Assembly: GCA_002730795.1 (NCBI GenBank)
Contig: PCAX01000029.1
Coordinates: forward strand, 1 to 42,249
Reading direction: 5' to 3'
Length of the DNA: 42,249 nt
Origin: Chloroflexota bacterium
GTDB lineage: Bacteria > Chloroflexota > Dehalococcoidia > Lucifugimonadales > Lucifugimonadaceae
In this document: piece by piece, positions 27,068 through 37,124 of the stretch
Layout of the letters: each line of letters starts with the position of its first letter
Position numbering within the stretch: position 1 is the first letter of the stretch
Notes under the pieces: generated by a model
The model's database searches: none
The model's input: the letters and a program-made list of their open reading frames with translations, nothing else
What the model was told of the DNA's origin: nothing
Made by a program: the position numbers and the translations under genes

Positions 27068-27535
27068 ATGTTAAAAATTGTCACGATTTTAATTATCTCC
27101 GTCATATTTTTTTCTTGTTCAAATAATGAAACATCTTCAATTGCAATTGGTTTAATAGATGAGCGAGAAAAGCTTACATGTAAAGAATGTGACCTAGTTG
27201 ATGTGCTCCGCGTGATTGATGGCGACACTATAGACACCAGCCTAGGAACAATTAGATTGTATGGTGTTGATACACCTGAAATTGACGAAAAATGTTTTCA
27301 GTTGGCTAAAACGGAAACTGAACGTCTTGCTGGATATAGGATACGTATCGAAAATGGGCCTAGGGCAAAAGACCGTTATGATAGGAAACTTGCATACGTT
27401 TATACTGAAAATGGGGACAGTATTGACGGTAATCTTATCGAAAAGGGATTTGCCAAAGCTTGGGAAAAAGACGGACAGCATCGGAATTATTTAATGAATT
27501 TGGAAAAATTCGCTTCCAAAAACTGTGTATGGTGA
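27068..27535 (+). CDS. Thermonuclease (SNase-like) family lipoprotein
   Basis: Lipobox-like ISVIFFSCSNN; VIDGDTIDTSLGTIRLYGVDTPEI, RYDRKLAYVYTENGDSIDGNLIEKGFAKAW. Confidence 0.9.
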   Translation: MLKIVTILIISVIFFSCSNNETSSIAIGLIDEREKLTCKECDLVDVLRVIDGDTIDTSLGTIRLYGVDTPEIDEKCFQLAKTETERLAGYRIRIENGPRAKDRYDRKLAYVYTENGDSIDGNLIEKGFAKAWEKDGQHRNYLMNLEKFASKNCVW

Positions 27536-27544
27536 ACAATAGGA

Positions 27545-28948
27545 CTAAACCGGTGGATGTAATTCGTGAAAATCCGTTGCTTTTTCAAATGCATTTCCAA
27601 CTTGTATTAGTGTTGGTTCTGAAAGGTAGTGCCCTATAAATTGTATGCTTAATGGTAGGCCGTTACCATCTAAACCCGAGGGCAATGATATTGTAGGTAG
27701 TCCACAAAAATTGGTGGGAACGGTGAACCGACTATTCCATGGGTCCCTTTTCGTATTGACGGGTCCGTATTGTTCTCTATCGTTTACGGGGTAGGCCGCT
27801 TTGGCCGTGGACGGGCATGCAAACACGTCAATATTTTTCATAAATTGGTTGATTTCCCCGGAACATTTTTGCCTTTCTATGTTTGCCTCGGCGTATTCCT
27901 TTCCGGAGTACTTGTTACCAGTTTCTAACCAATGTTTAAAAAACGGTCCATATTCATTCGCTTTTGATGGAAAGGTGTCACCGTGATTTGAAGCTGCTTC
28001 AGTTGCACAAATTATTTGCCATGCATCCATATAAGTTCTTAAATTCTTAGGCATTTTTATTGGAACAATGGTGGCACCTAATTTCTCCATTGTTTTTACC
28101 CCGTGGTAAATTGATTCAGCAAATGTTTTTTCCATATCTTCGTTTGTGTAATGTTCATCGTAACCTATTCGTAAACCGTTTACCCCGGCGTCAGCTGTTG
28201 CAAGCATATTGGGGACAGGATGAGGTAAGGAGGTTTTATCGTTTGGGTCTGATCCAGATATTGACTGTAATATAATTCCGGCGTCTATGGACGACCGTGT
28301 TAAAGGTCCAACATGGTCTAAAGATTGGGCTAAATCCATAACACCGAATCTGCTTACCCTACCCCAGGTAGGTTTGAGTCCGACAGTCCCACAAACCGCC
28401 GAAGGATGACGAATTGATCCCCCAGTGTCAGTACCTATTGTTCCGAAAGCCATACCAGACGCAGTTGCACATCCAGAACCACTTGAGGAAGCTCCCGACC
28501 AATGACTTGGTTTCCACGGATTTTGAGGTATGTCAAATTTTGGATTGTAAAAGCTCATGGCTCCTTCCGTAAGGTTTAATTTTCCGATTATTATTGCCCC
28601 CGCTTCGCGGAATAATCTCACTACAGTTGAATCATAAGTCGGAATGTTATTAGAAAAAACGGCAGAGCCACCCATGGTTCTAACACCTGCTGTATAACAA
28701 AGGTCCTTAACGGCGATGGGAATCCCATGTAAAAACCCTCGGTAATTCCCATTTGAGATTTCAATGTCAGCTTTTTTTGCATCCTTAAGAGCTTGGTGGG
28801 GCATTACTGTGGCATAAGCCTTTAAATGTATATCCAATTCATTGATACGATCTAATTGTGATTGCACTAAATCGACAACGCTTAATTTTCCAGCCAATAA
28901 TAAACCAGAAATTTCTTCTATAGTTTTGTAATGAAAATTTGGTACCAA
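27545..28948 (-). CDS. Amidase-signature family amidase (GatA-like)
   Basis: AVKDLCYTAGVRTMGGS, HWSGASSSGSGCATASGMAFGTIGTDTGGSIRHPSAVCGTVGLKPTWGRVS (Ser-cisSer-Lys triad). Confidence 0.93.
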   Translation of the reverse strand: MVPNFHYKTIEEISGLLLAGKLSVVDLVQSQLDRINELDIHLKAYATVMPHQALKDAKKADIEISNGNYRGFLHGIPIAVKDLCYTAGVRTMGGSAVFSNNIPTYDSTVVRLFREAGAIIIGKLNLTEGAMSFYNPKFDIPQNPWKPSHWSGASSSGSGCATASGMAFGTIGTDTGGSIRHPSAVCGTVGLKPTWGRVSRFGVMDLAQSLDHVGPLTRSSIDAGIILQSISGSDPNDKTSLPHPVPNMLATADAGVNGLRIGYDEHYTNEDMEKTFAESIYHGVKTMEKLGATIVPIKMPKNLRTYMDAWQIICATEAASNHGDTFPSKANEYGPFFKHWLETGNKYSGKEYAEANIERQKCSGEINQFMKNIDVFACPSTAKAAYPVNDREQYGPVNTKRDPWNSRFTVPTNFCGLPTISLPSGLDGNGLPLSIQFIGHYLSEPTLIQVGNAFEKATDFHELHPPV

Positions 28949-29132
28949 TTATTTATTAACCTCTATCTACAAAGGAATTTACAACAGTAGGTGCTGAAAA
29001 ATTTTGAGCGCATGAATATTGCTATATTCGTTAAAGTGTAACCATCAATAATACCCTTCTGGTAGTAATATGGACTTACCGTGAATTTTACACCCAACAA
29101 ATTTTCATTAAATACGTATGTAATAGTGCCTT

Positions 29133-30038
29133 GTGACTGAATGGATACTACCCGCGTTACTCAGCCCATTCCTTTTTTCCATAGTCACCCTGGTTGATAA
29201 ACGCATACTCTCGCATTACAAATTAAATCTGTCCAGTTTTAATTTATTTGTTGGTTTAAGCCAAGGCATTATTGGGGTAATAATCTTATTTGTTTATCCC
29301 ATTGGGTTCGTGGATTGGAGCGTGTTTTTCCGCGGTACACTTACTGGAATTATTCAGGGAGTGGCTCTAATAATTATGTTTTGGATGTTAAAACGGGAGG
29401 ACCCTACTCGCGTTATGCCTATTATGCAAACAAGTCCTCTTTTTGTTGCACTCCTTGCGTGGCCTTTTTTTGGAGAAATGCTAAGTTTCATTCAGTGGGC
29501 AGCGGTAATTATAGCGATTTCGGGTGGTATTTTAGTATCTATCGGAAGGCGTCGCTTTGAAGATAAAACAACTATTAGACCCATTTTTTTCCTTTTATTC
29601 ATTAGTGCTGCGTTAATTGGAATTTCACAGTTGGTAATCAAATCAATTACTACGGATTTGATTAGCCTGCACATAGTTGCATTGCGCGGAATTGGACTTT
29701 GTACCATGATGTTTTTTGTGTTTGGGCGAAAAGATTCGGCACACGATTTATTTAATTTTCTTAAGTTTCCAAAAAGGGCAGTGTTGTTGATTTCTGTGGA
29801 AGGTATAACGCCATTTATATGCCATTTGCTCACTACATTTGCCATATCCATTGGACCAGTTAGTCTTGTAGCCACTATGTTTGGGGTAAGGCCGATTTTT
29901 GTTTTTCTGTTAAGTTTATTAGGGGCTAGGTTTATGGCAAAATTCGTTTATGAAAAATTTTCCAAAAATGAACTGAAAGTTAAGTTATTGTCCTCGGTAG
30001 CAGTTTTCTTGGCCATTGCTCTTATGTCTTTCGGCTAA
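29133..30038 (+). CDS. EamA/DMT family transporter
   Basis: About ten hydrophobic segments in two halves; FWMLKREDPTRVMPIMQTSPLFVALLAWPFFGE. Confidence 0.8.
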   Translation: MTEWILPALLSPFLFSIVTLVDKRILSHYKLNLSSFNLFVGLSQGIIGVIILFVYPIGFVDWSVFFRGTLTGIIQGVALIIMFWMLKREDPTRVMPIMQTSPLFVALLAWPFFGEMLSFIQWAAVIIAISGGILVSIGRRRFEDKTTIRPIFFLLFISAALIGISQLVIKSITTDLISLHIVALRGIGLCTMMFFVFGRKDSAHDLFNFLKFPKRAVLLISVEGITPFICHLLTTFAISIGPVSLVATMFGVRPIFVFLLSLLGARFMAKFVYEKFSKNELKVKLLSSVAVFLAIALMSFG

Positions 30039-30196
30039 AAACCACATTGAAGATAACTTGGTCTTCGGCAGTAACCAAATATTGAACAGTTTTATTTGCG
30101 AGATCCTATTTTCATAGTTAATTACATGATATAAATTACTGATATTCTTGTATAGCTGTCTAATTAACGCATGCAATTACAACATGGAGGTTATTT

Positions 30197-31042
30197 ATGT
30201 CGGAAAAAAAACGGGTTCTTGTTACTGGCCTAAGCGGAGTAGTTGGAACAGCCATTAGAACAGAATTTGAAAATCGATATGAACTATCTTCATTATCAAG
30301 ATATGGCACTAAGGGCATTGATGAAGAGCATAATTTCAAGGGTAATATTGCTGAAATCGAGACATTACTTCCAGCATTTAGAGACCAACATACTATTGTG
30401 CATCTTGCGGCTGATCGTAGTGCCACGGCGGATTGGGAATCAGCACTCCGAAACAATTTTATCGGTACGTATAATGTCTTTGAGGCAGCAAAAATTTCAG
30501 GAGTTAAACGCGTCGTGTTTGGGAGTTCTCAGCACGCAGTTGGTGGTAACTATCTAGATGAACCATATTGCCACATTATGAATGGTGAATTTGAAAAAGT
30601 TTCTCGTCCTTATCCTCTATTGGATGAAAATATAAGAATTAGGCCTTCAGGGTATTACGGAGCTTCAAAAGCCTATGGAGAGTCACTAGGTAGCTACTAT
30701 AGTGACCACCATGGATTGTCGGTGATTAATATACGCATAGGTTTTACTATTTCGACAGATGATCCGGGATTTGGTGGTGGAGCCCTAGCCCTATGGCTAT
30801 CTCATAATGATACTTCGCAAATACACGCCAAGGCGGTTGATGCCCCCGATTCGATTAGGTATACAACGGTTTATGCTATGAGTAACAACTATTGGTCAAT
30901 ATTTTCGTTAGAAAAAGCAAGAGATCAATTAGGTTACGAACCAGTGGATGGGGCAGGTAAAGACCTGAATCCTGATAGCAAAGGTCATGAACGGGATAAA
31001 ACGGAGTATAAGCAACATTATGAAGATCCTGAAACTTACTGA
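30197..31042 (+). CDS. NAD-dependent epimerase/dehydratase (extended SDR)
   Basis: VLVTGLSGVVGTAI, IVHLAADRSATADWESALRNNFIGTYNVFEAAK, SGYYGASKAYGE (YxxxK). Confidence 0.9.
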   Translation: MSEKKRVLVTGLSGVVGTAIRTEFENRYELSSLSRYGTKGIDEEHNFKGNIAEIETLLPAFRDQHTIVHLAADRSATADWESALRNNFIGTYNVFEAAKISGVKRVVFGSSQHAVGGNYLDEPYCHIMNGEFEKVSRPYPLLDENIRIRPSGYYGASKAYGESLGSYYSDHHGLSVINIRIGFTISTDDPGFGGGALALWLSHNDTSQIHAKAVDAPDSIRYTTVYAMSNNYWSIFSLEKARDQLGYEPVDGAGKDLNPDSKGHERDKTEYKQHYEDPETY

Positions 31043-31092
31043 CCGTAATTTGATCAAATTAATAAAAGAAACCTAATCGAAGGAGAGCGAAA

Positions 31093-32715
31093 ATGACTAA
31101 AACGGTAGGAAATGTTTTCTCTTCGGAACTCAAGTCTCAAGGAGTAAAACGTATTTTCGGGATACCAGGTGGTGGAAGTTCAGTTGATTTAATTGATGCA
31201 TGCTCTAAAGAACACATAACATTTGAGTTGGTTCAGCAAGAAAGTTCTGCCGCGATTATGGCTGTGGTTTCTGGAGAATTAACTTCATCTTTGGGAGCAT
31301 GTATTTCAATTATGGGACCGGGAGCTGCTAATCTAGCATCTGGTGCTAGTTATGCCTACCTTGAAAGGCATCCGTTGCTAGTTTTTAGCGAATGTTATGG
31401 TCCAAAAATTTCGCCATCTATGACTCTTCAGAAAATTGATCACCAGTCATTATTTAACTCAGTCAGCAAAGGTTCAAACGTTTTAGATGAAACGAGAACG
31501 AAATCCTGTTTGACTGAAGCTGTTTTGACCGCAAAAACCGAGCGACCCGGTCCATATCATATCGACATTCCAAATGCACTATTGACCTCAGATTACTTGG
31601 GGACTTCTGATGATCTAAATGATTGTAGCGACTCGGATAGTTCTGATGTATCGACTGTTACTCAAATTGTCGATACTATAAATTCTTCTGAACGTCCCCT
31701 ATTGGTTATTGGTCCTATGGCTGTAAGGGAGAGTTTGGGTCATTTATTGGTTGATTTAATTGAAAAAGCAGGTATAGCTTTTATGGTTACGTCAAAAGCT
31801 CGCGGAATAATCACTGAAGACCATCCACTATATGCTGGTATAGTGTCCGGAGTTTATGCGACGAATACTTTTGAGGCTGGGATGATTAGCCGTTCAGATT
31901 TAATTATTGGCGTAGGTTTAGATCGATCCGAATTGTTGTCGGGATGGCAACATGACCAACCATTTATTGAAATCGATTCAATTTATATAGAGGAAAACGA
32001 AAAAATTACACCACCTATTTTTACGACTTATGGTCAAGTATCTGAAGTAATAAAAGGAATAACTGATGGGGTAATTAATAAAAATCGTTGGCCTTTGAAA
32101 TTCTTGAGCGAATACTGGTCTAATGTTCGGGGGAATTTACGTATTAATTCAAATACATTTAATTCCGGAGCAGTAATAGGTCTGTGTAGAGAATTGTGCC
32201 CAGATGAAACGATTCTTTGCACTGAAGCCGGCGTTTACGGACGGGTTGGATTATATGCCTGGAAAGTAAGAGGAAACAGAACTTATTTTGATTCTAGCGG
32301 GGCTAATACCATGGGATTTTCTATTCCAGCAGTGATTTCGGCATCACTGGAATTACCTGATCAGAAATCTATAGCCTTTGTTGGGGATGGAGGTTTTATG
32401 ATGAAAATATCTGAATTAGAAACTATAGCCCGGATGAAAACGAAACCTATTATCATTGTGTTTAATGACGGGACTTTAGGTATGATACGAATAAAGCAGA
32501 AGCAAAAAGGATTATCTAGGGATGGGGTAGACCTTTATCAGCCGAATCTAGTGAAAATAGCCGAAAGCTTTGGGGGTAGAGGACGGTTGGTGCATGACAT
32601 TTCGGAATTTAAAACCGCTTTGGACCAGGCTCTAAAAAGTGACACATTTGAAATAATAGACTTACGGTTTGATCCTGATATTTACGCAGCTGATATTCCG
32701 CTAATTAGAGGTTAG
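31093..32715 (+). CDS. Thiamine-pyrophosphate-dependent enzyme, acetolactate-synthase-like
   Basis: RIFGIPGGGSSVDL, LVQQESSAAIMA (cofactor-activating Glu), MGPGAANLASG, GDGGFMMKISELETIARMKTKPIIIVFNDGTLGMI. Confidence 0.9.
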   Translation: MTKTVGNVFSSELKSQGVKRIFGIPGGGSSVDLIDACSKEHITFELVQQESSAAIMAVVSGELTSSLGACISIMGPGAANLASGASYAYLERHPLLVFSECYGPKISPSMTLQKIDHQSLFNSVSKGSNVLDETRTKSCLTEAVLTAKTERPGPYHIDIPNALLTSDYLGTSDDLNDCSDSDSSDVSTVTQIVDTINSSERPLLVIGPMAVRESLGHLLVDLIEKAGIAFMVTSKARGIITEDHPLYAGIVSGVYATNTFEAGMISRSDLIIGVGLDRSELLSGWQHDQPFIEIDSIYIEENEKITPPIFTTYGQVSEVIKGITDGVINKNRWPLKFLSEYWSNVRGNLRINSNTFNSGAVIGLCRELCPDETILCTEAGVYGRVGLYAWKVRGNRTYFDSSGANTMGFSIPAVISASLELPDQKSIAFVGDGGFMMKISELETIARMKTKPIIIVFNDGTLGMIRIKQKQKGLSRDGVDLYQPNLVKIAESFGGRGRLVHDISEFKTALDQALKSDTFEIIDLRFDPDIYAADIPLIRG

Positions 32716-32719
32716 CGTT

Positions 32720-33808
32720 TCACTTAAATGTTAGGATTGACCTAGCTACAAGTCCTTTATTCATATCTTCGAACGCTTCATTAACCTCTTCCAACGGCCT
32801 GTATTTAGTTATTAAACCGTCAAGATTTAAACGACCGGTTTTATACAAGTCCAATAACCACTGAAAATCTACTCTTGGCCGTGCCGTTCCGTGATAGGCA
32901 CCGATCAGTCCACGGTCCATTAGTAAATCTGTGCAGTCTATTGATATTTTTGCATCCGGGGGTTGAACTCCAACCATAACGGCCGTTCCGCCTGGGCGGG
33001 TGGATTTAAAGGCCTGACTTAAAATATCTGGAAATCCTACCACTTCAAAAGCGTAATCAACACCGCCTTTTGTTATTTCGGTTATTGCTTGGACGGGATC
33101 TTCTTTTGCTGAATTTACAGTGTGTGTGGCACCCATTTCTTTGGCTTTTTTAAGTTTAAATTCGTTATTGTCAATCGCAACAATTGTGGATGATGAAGCA
33201 AACACGGACCCTTGAATAACATTGAGTCCTACTCCACCGCACCCAAAAACCGCGACGGATGACCCTTTTTCAACTTTCGCACGATTAACAACGGTACCGA
33301 CTCCAGTTATTACCGCACATCCTATGAGACAAGCTTTTTCAAGTGGCGTATCGTCGGATACTTTAACGACTGTATCGGCTGGGACAACCGTTTTTTCTGT
33401 GTAGGTCCCTACGCCATTTGACTGGTATATCGGGTCACCGTTTTTACTGAATCTGTTGGTACCATCTGGCATGGTGACAGTGCGTCCATATGTTTCACAA
33501 AGGGTTGGAATACCGTTGGTACAATTTCGGCAAAAACCACACATAGCATCCATCGAAAAAATTATCTTGTCACCGGGTTTAATTGATTTAACTCCTGGAC
33601 CGATTTTTTCTACGATACCAGAGCCCTCATGACCCATTACAAGTGGCAATTTCCTCGGTTTTATATGCCCGTCAACGTAGTGGTAATCACTGTGGCAAAT
33701 ACCTGCTCCAACCAGATCGACTAAAACTTCTCCGTCTTTTGGGTCTTGAAGGTCTACTTCTTCAACCAAAACAGGTTTATGAGGTTCAATGAGTATTGCA
33801 GCCTTCAA
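32720..33808 (-). CDS. Zinc-dependent alcohol dehydrogenase (MDR)
   Basis: GICHSDYHYVDGHIKPRKLPLVMGHEGSGIVEKIG, CGFCRNCTNGIPTLCETYG structural zinc lobe, VAVFGCGGVGLNVIQG. Confidence 0.93.
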   Translation of the reverse strand: MKAAILIEPHKPVLVEEVDLQDPKDGEVLVDLVGAGICHSDYHYVDGHIKPRKLPLVMGHEGSGIVEKIGPGVKSIKPGDKIIFSMDAMCGFCRNCTNGIPTLCETYGRTVTMPDGTNRFSKNGDPIYQSNGVGTYTEKTVVPADTVVKVSDDTPLEKACLIGCAVITGVGTVVNRAKVEKGSSVAVFGCGGVGLNVIQGSVFASSSTIVAIDNNEFKLKKAKEMGATHTVNSAKEDPVQAITEITKGGVDYAFEVVGFPDILSQAFKSTRPGGTAVMVGVQPPDAKISIDCTDLLMDRGLIGAYHGTARPRVDFQWLLDLYKTGRLNLDGLITKYRPLEEVNEAFEDMNKGLVARSILTFK

Positions 33809-33845
33809 TTTTAGTTGTCCTTTCGTAATATAAAAAAAATTTTAT

Positions 33846-34550
33846 TTATCGCTCAATTATCCCTATCTCAGGACCATGTCGTATAGGGTCGTCGTGTCCT
33901 CCACCAACCATCATTGCGTCTGAATACCAGAGTACCCCGTCTTTAATGGATAACCCGTGGGGTGCTGGAGCGTCTTCTTCGAAAACTAATCGTTCCCTTT
34001 CTATGCCTGTTTCAATATCATATTTGATGATTATTTTATCTGATGTGTGAGCACACCAAATTCCGTCTCCATCTCTAGCCAGACCATGTAACCGTTCGCT
34101 AGTCACTTTGTGGCGAGCCAATATTTTCATATCATCAAACGGATCACATAAAATCAAAGCTTTTGGATTAAATGCAGTTACCCACAATTTTCCGTCGTCC
34201 CATTCGATACCATGAATTCCTCCTCCATCAGGTGTTCTCCATCTGTTTATGAACTGCCCTGTCATTATATCCAGTTGATATATCCATCCTATATCGGTGT
34301 CAGTCGCTCTTTTTTCTCTGAATTTTGTTTCGCCGTTTGAGGCGGTCCAAAGGAATCCTCCTCCTACTGTAATTCCAGACCCATTTTCTGTTGGTGTGTG
34401 AATTATCCGCGATAGGTATCCCTCACTGTTTATGATGAAGACTTTATCGGTTTGTTGATCCATAACGTAAAGTTCATCATCAGACCATTGAAGTCCATTT
34501 GGCATGCGGCAAGGGGGAGAATATTTTTGAACGGCTTTTACTTTTTTCAT
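33846..34550 (-). CDS. SMP-30/YncE-like beta-propeller protein
   Basis: MPNGLQWSDDELYVMDQQTDKVFIINSEG, GIHGIEWDDGKLWVTAFNPKALILCDP, LHGLARDGDGIWCAHTSDKIIIKYD: repeated propeller blades. Confidence 0.75.
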   Translation of the reverse strand: MKKVKAVQKYSPPCRMPNGLQWSDDELYVMDQQTDKVFIINSEGYLSRIIHTPTENGSGITVGGGFLWTASNGETKFREKRATDTDIGWIYQLDIMTGQFINRWRTPDGGGIHGIEWDDGKLWVTAFNPKALILCDPFDDMKILARHKVTSERLHGLARDGDGIWCAHTSDKIIIKYDIETGIERERLVFEEDAPAPHGLSIKDGVLWYSDAMMVGGGHDDPIRHGPEIGIIER

Positions 34551-34719
34551 ATCGACAGTGTTACCTCTGCTAGGTTTTTTTGTTTAATTTATCCCTTTAT
34601 ATGGAAAATTTCATTATTTTGTTAATACTTTTTTGTTATTTGTTATTTTCACCTTGTCTTTGTAGGTTACACTTTTTATTTGTTGCCATCGTTGATTTTA
34701 TTAATTTGTAGGTACTTAA

Positions 34720-36207
34720 ATGAAAAAAATATTAATTATGGGATGTACTCAAGAAATATCTTCCTTTAATCCCGCTCCTTGTCGGTATGATTTTTTTGAA
34801 ATATACAGAGCAGATGAAGTGCGAAAATTTAATACTGGAAGAAATAGCTATATCGGTGGTGCGATAGAAGAATTAAATAAAATACCAAATTTGGAATGTA
34901 TATACACCTATCACGCTGAAGGTAGTGCTTCAGGACCATTAGAACATTCTGCCTTTTTGAAAATAGTTGAAGAATTTTTAGAACCTATAAAAAAATATTC
35001 AGACAATGTAGATGGGGCGTATATTTCACTTCATGGTGCCATGGGTACAACCGAAGAATTGGATCCGGAAGGATATCTTTTAGAGGAAGTAAGAAAGATT
35101 TTAGGTAATAAAATCCCAATTGTGATATCTCTTGATTTACATGGTATATTGACTTCAAAAATGTTAGAAAATGTGAATGGGGTCGTCTCTCTTCATACGT
35201 ATCCCCATGTAGATTTTTCCGATACTGGCCGACGTGCAGCAAAAATGCTAAAGAAGATAATTATTGACGGTGTGACTCCCGTAGCGGCACGCGTTAAGAT
35301 CCCAGCAATTGTTAGAGGTAACGAACTCATAACAGAAACTGGCCTCTTTGGAGAACAGATAAGATATGCCAAAAATATTTCATCGGATAAAGAAGTACTA
35401 TCTGCGGGTTTTTTAATAAGTAATCCTTTTACCGATGTTCCGGAACTTTGTAGCCAATCATATGTTTTTACTGATGGAGATAGAAATTTAGCTTCAACAA
35501 GTGCACTTAGAATGGCAACTGACTTTTGGCCCAACCGATCTAAATTGCAGGGTAATTTTGTTTCTCTAACTAAGTCTGTTTCTTTGGGTTCAACCATGAA
35601 AGGGCCAATAGCTTTCACGGATGCTGCTGATGCACCTAGTTCAGGCGCTCCTGGTGATAGTAATGCAATTTTAGTCGAAATGGTTAAACAATCATACCCG
35701 CACTCGGTTTTGGGTTCTGTAGTCGACCCTAAAGCTGTGGAAATTGCTAATGAAAATGAAATAGGAAATCAAGTAAAAATATCAGTCGGTGGCTTACTGG
35801 ATTCCCGACATTCTCCTTTGGAACTCGATTGGGAAATAATTTCGCATTCGAATTCACCATTTATTTTAGAAAGATGGGCGTTTAAACAAGACCCCGGTCC
35901 TTCTGCGGTGTTGAAAAGTGGAAGTATTACGCTTGTCGTTATGACAAATCCAGTCATACAAGTCGACAGATCTGTTTATTTCGCTAATGGGTTAGACCCC
36001 CGTGATTTTCACTCAACGATAGTGAAATCGCCTCATTGCGAACCTGAATTTTTTGATGATTGGGTAGAAGAAAATTTTAACGTTGATGCTCCTGGATCCA
36101 CGAGTGCTAACCTACCTACTTTGGGTCATGTTAATTGCCAGAGACCAATGTACCCATTGGACTTAGATGCTGATTTTAATCCTGTAGTAGAATTTTTTTC
36201 ACGATAA
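34720..36207 (+). CDS. M81 family metallopeptidase (MlrC-like)
   Basis: DGAYISLHGAMGTTEELDPEGYLLEEVR, IPIVISLDLHG, LHTYPHVDFSDTGRRAAKM, FTDAADAPSSGAPGDSNAIL. Confidence 0.92.
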   Translation: MKKILIMGCTQEISSFNPAPCRYDFFEIYRADEVRKFNTGRNSYIGGAIEELNKIPNLECIYTYHAEGSASGPLEHSAFLKIVEEFLEPIKKYSDNVDGAYISLHGAMGTTEELDPEGYLLEEVRKILGNKIPIVISLDLHGILTSKMLENVNGVVSLHTYPHVDFSDTGRRAAKMLKKIIIDGVTPVAARVKIPAIVRGNELITETGLFGEQIRYAKNISSDKEVLSAGFLISNPFTDVPELCSQSYVFTDGDRNLASTSALRMATDFWPNRSKLQGNFVSLTKSVSLGSTMKGPIAFTDAADAPSSGAPGDSNAILVEMVKQSYPHSVLGSVVDPKAVEIANENEIGNQVKISVGGLLDSRHSPLELDWEIISHSNSPFILERWAFKQDPGPSAVLKSGSITLVVMTNPVIQVDRSVYFANGLDPRDFHSTIVKSPHCEPEFFDDWVEENFNVDAPGSTSANLPTLGHVNCQRPMYPLDLDADFNPVVEFFSR

Positions 36208-36233
36208 TTTTTATATTAGATATGTGATTATTT

Positions 36234-37112
36234 ATGGAAACTAATTTTCGATTTATTCAATTAGCAGATCCTCAATTTGGGCAATTTGCCCATTTAAGTG
36301 GTATGTCAGACCACCAAATAATGACATACAAAAGAAGTAATCTGAAAGTCGATAAGGAATCCAAGTATTATCATTTGGAGAATGAAACTAGGTTATTTTC
36401 CAAAGCGATATCGATCGCTAATGAACTGGAAGTGTCTTTCGTCGTGATTTGTGGTGATATGGTAAACACTCCAGGGAACCGGGAACAGATACATGCGGTA
36501 AAGACCATAGCAAAACAATTGAAAGCAAACATACCAGTTTTTTGGGTTCCAGGTAATCATGATGTAGGAGCAGATACAGAAGTTCCAACGATTGAGAGTC
36601 TTATCGAATATAGAAAAGAATTTGGCGAGGATTATTTTTCATTCACACATAACGGATACAAGTTTTTGGTAATAAATAGTGTGGTTTTAGCCCATCCTGA
36701 ATTGGTGATTGAAGAATGTTTAGACCAAATGAAATTTATAGAAGTAGAAATGAATGAAGCTAAAGACAAAAATATTCCCACTGTCGTTTTCACCCACCAC
36801 CCACTCTTCCTAGATAATGCTAATGAAGGGTCTATGGAGCCAGAGTGGGCCCCAAGTCCACCCGGTAAGGCAGGATACTGGACTATTCCAAATCCTACAA
36901 GATCGGATCTTATAGATCTTTTCGAGCGAGGAAATGTTCAGGCGGTTTTTGCAGGGCACTGGCACAGAAACAATTATGCCCGAAACGGCAAAATGGAGAT
37001 GATTACATCCGGTCCAGTTGGGTATCCTCTTGGTGAAGATCCGTCAGGCTACAGAATAGTGAAAATAAACAACAACCAAATTAGTCATTCATACCACAAA
37101 TTAAACCAGTAA
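36234..37112 (+). CDS. Calcineurin-like metallophosphoesterase
   Basis: QLADPQFGQF, VICGDMVNT, WVPGNHDVG, VVFTHHPLF, FAGHWHRNN. Confidence 0.92.
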   Translation: METNFRFIQLADPQFGQFAHLSGMSDHQIMTYKRSNLKVDKESKYYHLENETRLFSKAISIANELEVSFVVICGDMVNTPGNREQIHAVKTIAKQLKANIPVFWVPGNHDVGADTEVPTIESLIEYRKEFGEDYFSFTHNGYKFLVINSVVLAHPELVIEECLDQMKFIEVEMNEAKDKNIPTVVFTHHPLFLDNANEGSMEPEWAPSPPGKAGYWTIPNPTRSDLIDLFERGNVQAVFAGHWHRNNYARNGKMEMITSGPVGYPLGEDPSGYRIVKINNNQISHSYHKLNQ

Positions 37113-37124
37113 TCGTCATTATTT

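Noticed and set aside
29024-29039. Inverted repeat GAATAT-TGCT-ATATTC between the amidase and EamA genes
   Set aside because: Only 6-bp AT-rich arms; chance occurrence is likely without conservation data.
34551-34719. T-rich strand asymmetry upstream of the MlrC-like gene
   Set aside because: Probably ordinary AT-rich promoter DNA; no discrete motif found.
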